Shown one piece after another: positions 34,253 to 38,334 of a stretch of DNA of 38,334 nucleotides. The notes beneath the pieces are model-generated. The model was not told the origin of the DNA. It searched no databases and worked only from the letters and a program-made list of their open reading frames with translations. Position 1 is the stretch's first letter; every line of letters begins with the position of its first letter. The stretch spans positions 1 to 38,334 of the forward strand of contig JAIXVP010000137.1 in NCBI GenBank assembly GCA_027482905.1, read 5' to 3'. Origin of the DNA: Opitutaceae bacterium (GTDB lineage Bacteria > Verrucomicrobiota > Verrucomicrobiia > Opitutales > Opitutaceae). Made by a program: the position numbers and the translations under genes.

Positions 34253-34504
34253 TTAATGAATCCGTGCCCACCGAGGCGGTCCGCCGCGAGGCCCCGGAAA
34301 CAACCGCCGCCCGTCGTGGTCCGGGTTGGCCGGATCTGCGCCACGTGGTGCGGTCATCCCCCCGGTGTAGGAGCCTTTCGCGATGTCGGCGGCGGCGGCG
34401 CGGTTGATCCCGTGGATTTGCCCGGTTGAGTCGGAGACGCGGAAGCGCGAGGTGGGCGCCTGGAGGGTGTCGAGCCGTCTGAGAGAGGTTTCGCGCCGCG
34501 TCAT
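34253..34504 (-). CDS. Possible small gene of unknown function
   Basis: An 83-codon frame with ATG at 34504, in the 388-bp gap between the rhodanese-type gene and the GH78 gene, same strand as both. The middle reads like protein (RFRVSDSTGQIHGINRAAAA, then DIAKGSYTGGM) while the end is Pro/Arg-rich and less convincing. No family recognised, no clear ribosome binding site. It may be a real small protein or a chance frame in high-G+C DNA; apart from it I see nothing in this gap. Confidence 0.3.
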   Translation of the reverse strand: MTRRETSLRRLDTLQAPTSRFRVSDSTGQIHGINRAAAADIAKGSYTGGMTAPRGADPANPDHDGRRLFPGPRGGPPRWARIH

Positions 34505-34542
34505 CACGCGGGCGCTGCGTCGCCGGTGCGGTTGGCGAGCGA

Positions 34543-35076
34543 TCAGGCCCGATTCCAAGGCGCTTTGGCGAGCAGCAGGCCCATGCCGCAGAAACCGGTG
34601 ACGCCGGCGAAGACCAGGCCCGCCCCGACAAAGGCCGACAACCAGAGGAAGTTTGGGTGCACCGTTCGGGCGAGCAGCACGCCCAGCACCACCAGCGCGC
34701 CCGCGCCGATCCGAACCTGCCGCTCGAGGCCGATGGCGTTGCCCGAACCGCGCACCACGGGCAATCCGGCCGCCGCCCAAGCCTCGGTGCCACCGGTCAC
34801 CACCACCGCCCGGGCGAAGCCGGCCGAGGTCAGTCGGGAACAAGCCGACTCGGCGCGTTTGCCGCTTTGGCAGATCACGTAGACGGGCCGGCTCGCGTCG
34901 GCGTGCCCCAGCGCCGCGAGCGCGGCCGGCGTCACGTCCGGCAGCGGCAGATTGCGCGCCGGCGTGGCGTGGAGGGCGGCGAATTCCGCCGGGGTGCGCA
35001 CATCGATCACGGTCAGGCCGGCGTCCCGGGCGAGCAGGGCGGCGAGTTCGGGGGCCGGTATGGTGGTCGGTTTCAT
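34543..35076 (-). CDS. Rhodanese-domain membrane protein (YgaP-like)
   Basis: A 177-residue protein in two parts. Residues ~5-105 are a rhodanese domain: VIDVRTPAEFAALHATPARN, LPLPDVTPAAL, and the active-site loop VICQSGKRA with the sulfur-carrying Cys near residue 67, then GGTEAWAAAGLPV. Residues ~110-177 match DUF2892: two membrane helices (RIGAGALVVLGVLLA and FVGAGLVFAGVTGFCGMGLL) and the terminal PWN motif. The same architecture occurs in E. coli YgaP, a membrane thiosulfate sulfurtransferase. The ATG at 35076 places the start right at the domain; a longer frame to 35211 would overlap the divergent helicase start. The helicase gene begins 134 bp away in the other direction. Confidence 0.92.
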   Translation of the reverse strand: MKPTTIPAPELAALLARDAGLTVIDVRTPAEFAALHATPARNLPLPDVTPAALAALGHADASRPVYVICQSGKRAESACSRLTSAGFARAVVVTGGTEAWAAAGLPVVRGSGNAIGLERQVRIGAGALVVLGVLLARTVHPNFLWLSAFVGAGLVFAGVTGFCGMGLLLAKAPWNRA

Positions 35077-35209
35077 AAACCCAAGCTGCCGCCTTTGCCC
35101 CGTGGCCACAAGCGTCCCCGCGCGAAGGAGTTTCGCCGGCGGGACCGCGCGAGTGGCGGACGGCGCAACATTTCGTGGCTTTGCGCGGCGGGCGGGGCAG
35201 CTTGGACCC

Positions 35210-36526
35210 ATGTCGTTTTCCTCCCTGGGTCTTTCCGAACCGTTGTTGCGCGCCGTCGAGGCCTGGCATTACGAGGCCCCGACGCCGATCCAGGCGGCGG
35301 CGATCCCGGCCATCCTGCGCGGCGCCGACGTGTGGGCCTCGGCCCAGACCGGCTCGGGCAAGACGGCCGCCTTCGCCCTGCCTCTCGTGCAAAAACTGGC
35401 GGCGGCGCGCCGGCCCCACGGTCGCTTCGTGAGCGCGCTGATCCTGGTGCCGACGCGCGAGCTGGCGACGCAGGTGGTGGAGGCGGTGCGGCGTTACGCC
35501 CGCTACCTGCCCCAGCCGCTCAAGACCCTCGTCGCGGTCGGCGGCCTTTCGATCAATCCCCAGATGCTGGCGCTCGGCGGCGGGGCCGACCTGCTGGTCG
35601 CCACGCCGGGGCGTCTGCTCGACCTGATCGACCACAACGCGCTGTCGCTCGCGGAGGTGTCGGTGTTGGTGCTGGACGAGGCGGACCGCCTGCTCGACCT
35701 CGGTTTCAAGGCCGAGCTGGACCGCATCGTGGGGCTGCTGCCCGCGCGGCTGCAGAGTTTGTTGTTCTCCGCGACCTTTCCGCCCGAGGTCCGGACGCTG
35801 GCGGCGGCCCTGCTCCGCGATCCGATCCGCATCGAGGCGCCGGATACGGCGGAGAACACGCCGGAGATCCTGCAACGCGTGATCGAGGTGGACGCGCCGC
35901 GCCGCACGCAGCTTTTGCGGCACCTGGTCGAGACCCAGGCGTGGACGGGCGCGCTGGTTTTCGTGGCGACGAAATACACGACCGAGCACGTGGCGGAGAA
36001 GCTGGTCCGCGCGGGCATCGCGGCGGCGGCGCTGCACGGCGAACTCAGCCAGGGGGCGCGCACCCAGGCGTTGGCCGACCTGAAGGCGGGCAGGGTGAAG
36101 GTTTTGATCGCGACCGATCTGGCGGCGCGGGGTATCGACATCCCGAAGCTGCCGGCGGTGGTGAACTACGACCTGCCGCGCTCGGCGGTGGACTACACCC
36201 ACCGCATCGGCCGGACGGGGCGCGCGGGAGAGGCGGGGGTGGCGATCAGCTTCGTGAGCGCGGGCACGCACGCGCATTTCCGCCTGATCGAAAAACTCCA
36301 TTCGCTGACCCTGGAGCGGGAGCAGATCCCGGGTTTTGAGCCGCGCGAGACGGAGGTGGTGGCGTCGCTGGTGGCGCCGGACGGCGGCGGCATCAAGGGG
36401 CGGCGGAAGAGCAAGAAGGACAAGATCCGCGAAGTCGCGGCGCGCTCGGTCGGAGAGCCGGTGCCGGTGCGCGTGGTGCCCCCGAGGCCGGCCGGTCCGG
36501 GGCGCCGGCCGGGCGGAGGATTTTAA
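35210..36526 (+). CDS. DEAD-box RNA helicase, RhlE-like
   Basis: A 438-residue ATP-dependent RNA helicase that remodels RNA, for example in ribosome assembly or RNA decay. The start MSFSSLGLSEPLLRAVEAWH fits the N-terminal F-motif, followed by the Q motif (PTPIQAAAIPAIL), Walker A AQTGSGKT (~45-52), PTRELA, TPGRLLDL, VLDEADRLLDLGF (DEAD at 156-159), SATFP (~187), the second RecA domain with ATDLAARGIDIP, and HRIGRTGR at 331-338. The C-terminal ~55 residues are basic and Gly/Pro-rich (KGRRKSKKDKIREVAARSV), typical of RhlE-type tails. All helicase motifs are intact. It is divergent from the rhodanese gene. Assignment to RhlE rather than another DEAD subgroup is less certain. Confidence 0.94.
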   Translation: MSFSSLGLSEPLLRAVEAWHYEAPTPIQAAAIPAILRGADVWASAQTGSGKTAAFALPLVQKLAAARRPHGRFVSALILVPTRELATQVVEAVRRYARYLPQPLKTLVAVGGLSINPQMLALGGGADLLVATPGRLLDLIDHNALSLAEVSVLVLDEADRLLDLGFKAELDRIVGLLPARLQSLLFSATFPPEVRTLAAALLRDPIRIEAPDTAENTPEILQRVIEVDAPRRTQLLRHLVETQAWTGALVFVATKYTTEHVAEKLVRAGIAAAALHGELSQGARTQALADLKAGRVKVLIATDLAARGIDIPKLPAVVNYDLPRSAVDYTHRIGRTGRAGEAGVAISFVSAGTHAHFRLIEKLHSLTLEREQIPGFEPRETEVVASLVAPDGGGIKGRRKSKKDKIREVAARSVGEPVPVRVVPPRPAGPGRRPGGGF

Positions 36527-36706
36527 TCCACAAGCACACGAAAGCGCGAAGCTTTGGCCGGTGGCCCGGGATTTCGAGGCTTCGTCGACGTCCGGGTTTG
36601 CCCGGTCGGGGAGGGTCTCGATCACGGCGATTGGAACGCGGCGGCCTTGATTCCAAACGATCTTCCGCCGATTGCGAAAGGGGCGGCGATTCGTCCCCTT
36701 CGCGCC

Positions 36707-37681
36707 ATGACATCCACCGAAAAAGAAGGCGTCGCCCTCATCGCCCTCTCGGCCGCGTTTTGCGACGGCGGCAAATCCGACCCCGAGCGGGCCGCGATCC
36801 GCGAACTCTTCGAACACCTCGATGTGCCCAACGCCTCCGCGCTTGTGACGCGGGTCTTGTTGAAGAAGGCGCCCCTGCCCGAGATCGCGGCCGGGTTGAC
36901 CAGCCCCGAGGCGAGGAATTTGGCTTACGAAATGGCGGTGACCGTGGTCGAGGCCGAGGGCCATCGCAACGACGCCGAGACACGTTTTCTAGCTACGCTC
37001 GCCTTGCTGCTGCGTCTGACCCCGCCGCAGGCGGCGGAGCCCCTGCAGATCGCCGACGAGCTCGCGGGGGCGGCCGCCTTGCCCCCGGTGAGCGTCTTGA
37101 CACCGGTCCGGCCGGTCGCACCGGGTGCGGCAGCCGAGGCTCCGGCGAGCGGTGTCCCGCGCGTCCCCGACCCGGCGCTCGACGCGACGATTCGCAACAC
37201 CGCGATCCTGGCGGGGGCTTTGGAATTGCTGCCCCAATCGGTCGCGACTTTGGGCGTGTTGCCGCTGCAAACCCACTTGGTCTACCGCATCGGCCGGCAC
37301 TACGGCTACACGCTCGATGCCGGCCACGTGAAGGAGTTCATCGGCGTGCTGGGTCTCGGGCTCACCTCGCAGGCGGTGGAGGGTATGGCGCGTAAGTTTC
37401 TTGGCGGTCTGGTCAAGAGGGCCGGGGGCGGTCTGGCCGGGGGTATCGCCAAAGCGGCGACCGGGCCGGCGTTCACGTTCGGCACGACCTACGCGTTGGG
37501 GCAGCTGGCGCAGCGCTACTACGCCGGCGGGCGCACGCTTTCGTCGCTTCAACTGCGCGAATCGTTTCAACAGCTGGTGGGCTCGGCCCGCGCGCAGGGC
37601 GAACAGCTGCTGCCGGAGATCCAGTCCCGGGCGCGTGGACTAAACCTCGCGCAACTCCCGGGCTTGATCCGCGGCGTTTGA
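36707..37681 (+). CDS. TerB-like/DUF697 protein
   Basis: A 324-residue protein. ATG 36707 opens a TerB-like helical domain (residues ~5-115): ALIALSAAFCDGGKSDPERA, LAYEMAVTVVEAEGHRNDAE and ETRFLATLALLLRL, the last two being hallmark TerB stretches. A Pro/Ala linker (~120-155) follows. Residues ~165-300 match DUF697: LPQSVATLGVLPLQTHLVYRIG, HVKEFIGVLGLGLTSQAVEG, then a Gly-rich segment and FTFGTTYALGQLAQRYYAGG. DUF697 domains contain short hydrophobic helices and often occur with GTPases or in stress-linked membrane proteins; the partner of this one is not known. The 180-bp gap to the helicase has REP-like CGAAAGCGCGAAG words. It is convergent with the fucosidase gene. Confidence 0.85.
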   Translation: MTSTEKEGVALIALSAAFCDGGKSDPERAAIRELFEHLDVPNASALVTRVLLKKAPLPEIAAGLTSPEARNLAYEMAVTVVEAEGHRNDAETRFLATLALLLRLTPPQAAEPLQIADELAGAAALPPVSVLTPVRPVAPGAAAEAPASGVPRVPDPALDATIRNTAILAGALELLPQSVATLGVLPLQTHLVYRIGRHYGYTLDAGHVKEFIGVLGLGLTSQAVEGMARKFLGGLVKRAGGGLAGGIAKAATGPAFTFGTTYALGQLAQRYYAGGRTLSSLQLRESFQQLVGSARAQGEQLLPEIQSRARGLNLAQLPGLIRGV

Positions 37682-37850
37682 GCCGCCGCGGGCGCGGCGA
37701 ACGGGCGGCCGGCAAGTTCGGGGAGTTTATGGCGACCGGGGCGCCGGGTTCACGAGAACGCGGTGGACTTGGGAGCCGCGACATTCCGATCGGCCGGGGC
37801 GCGCTCGCCGCATGACGACGCGATGCGCGGGGTATCGGGCGTGACGCGAC

Positions 37851-38334
37851 TTATTCGATGCGGAAAACCAAGGCGGTGCGAAAGGGCGCGGTATCGGGAC
37901 AGGTGATGGCGAGCGTCTCCTGCGTTTGTTGCCAGACGAGCGGCGGGCCGTCATGGCCGAGCAGGCTGACTTTGGTGACGGGTGTGGCGCGGTGGGGCGA
38001 CCCCGAGCCAAGGGCCTTGATCCGTAGCTCGGCCCCCGATGCCGGGACGGTGAGGCAGGTGGCGTAGAGGGCGCCGTCCTTGCCGACGGTGAAGCGAAAA
38101 TCCTGCGGCCCGAAGGTGATCTCGGCGTGGGCGCGACCGAGTTTGCCGCCGGGCAGCATCTTGAGTTTTCCGTTCACGATCTCGCCCTCGCCCGGGATGG
38201 ACCAGGCATGGCTGCCGTAGATCGACTCGCCGTTGCGGCGCATCCACTCGCCCACGCCCTTGAGCATGGTCACGCAGGCCTCGTCGAGCGAGCCGTCGGG
38301 GCGCGGTGAGATGCAGACGGCGGCGGCGCCGTCG
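37851..38334 (-). CDS. Alpha-L-fucosidase, GH29 family (C-terminal part, cut by window edge)
   Basis: The last 160 residues of a GH29 fucosidase, which removes alpha-L-fucose from glycans. The frame is open to the window edge; the catalytic barrel lies outside. The recognisable join is SPRPDGSLDEACVTMLKGVG followed by EWMRRNGESIYGSHAW, matching the family pattern 'P..DG.i......L..iG.W...NGE.IYGT..W' at the end of the barrel. After it comes the C-terminal beta-sandwich (HAEITFGPQDFRFTVGKDGAL, TKVSLLGHDGPPLVWQQTQE) ending in LVFRIE. An apparent GTG/ATG at 38273/38267 is inside the domain and not the real start. The catalytic residues cannot be checked here. Confidence 0.88.
   Translation of the reverse strand, partial: DGAAAVCISPRPDGSLDEACVTMLKGVGEWMRRNGESIYGSHAWSIPGEGEIVNGKLKMLPGGKLGRAHAEITFGPQDFRFTVGKDGALYATCLTVPASGAELRIKALGSGSPHRATPVTKVSLLGHDGPPLVWQQTQETLAITCPDTAPFRTALVFRIE

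Noticed and set aside
34253-36964. 903-codon minus-strand frame covering the helicase and the rhodanese gene
   Set aside because: Arg/Ala-rich shadow opposite the intact DEAD-box helicase. Only its last 83 codons, outside other genes, were kept as a doubtful small gene.
31410-38334. A polysaccharide utilisation locus formed by the GH78 and GH29 genes
   Set aside because: The two glycosidases are separated by helicase, rhodanese and TerB-like genes, and no transporter or sugar regulator is nearby.

Overview
The window (about two-thirds G+C) looks like the chromosome of a member of Verrucomicrobia, most likely near Opitutaceae. This rests on the mix of a PEP-CTERM protein, many Sec-exported 'L..W'-type surface proteins, TSP3/EF-hand-like repeats, GH78 and GH29 glycosidases, and an almost complete lack of Shine-Dalgarno motifs before genes. 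That assignment is inference; there is no rRNA, tRNA, CRISPR array, IS element or prophage in the window.

Layout. 1-2721 (minus): mutL (cut by the window edge) and argH, separated by and partly built from a 7-bp GGAGCNN tandem repeat. 2722-3309: divergent intergenic region. 3310-7033 (plus): a tight three-gene set of exported proteins (unknown, fibro-slime/PA14-like, PEP-CTERM) with visibly lower G+C than its surroundings. 7077-11256 (minus): small unknown protein, a glutaminase-STAS-cNMP fusion, an OsmC-family protein, a tandem ACT-domain protein and a lipoprotein MsrB. 11307-15102 (plus): small unknown protein, an exported DUF4097-type beta protein, an M32 carboxypeptidase and a TatD-family nuclease, whose end overlaps convergent rnr (RNase R, 15074-17551 minus).

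The most interesting part is 17866-31387 (plus), a 13.5-kb operon of five exported proteins with gaps of -4, 36, 24 and 5 bp: a TSP3-like protein, a 587-aa protein, a phage-tail-fibre-like protein ending in an S74 self-cleaving chaperone domain, a 2734-aa giant protein, and a small lipoprotein. The last ~700 residues of the giant protein follow the order seen at the C-terminus of Tc-toxin TcA subunits: long helical hairpins, a glycine/alanine-rich hydrophobic stretch between them, a 'FDLAQTYAYCAAKSYDYE' helix, and a final 'QSVSDIKLFFRTYS' strand. I propose this as a candidate undescribed exported TcA-like or adhesin system; no TcB/TcC partner lies in the window.

The right end (31410-38334) holds a GH78 alpha-L-rhamnosidase, a rhodanese/DUF2892 membrane protein, a DEAD-box RNA helicase, a TerB/DUF697-like protein and the C-terminal part of a GH29 alpha-L-fucosidase. 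The two glycosidases suggest growth on plant or algal polysaccharides, but they are not in one operon.
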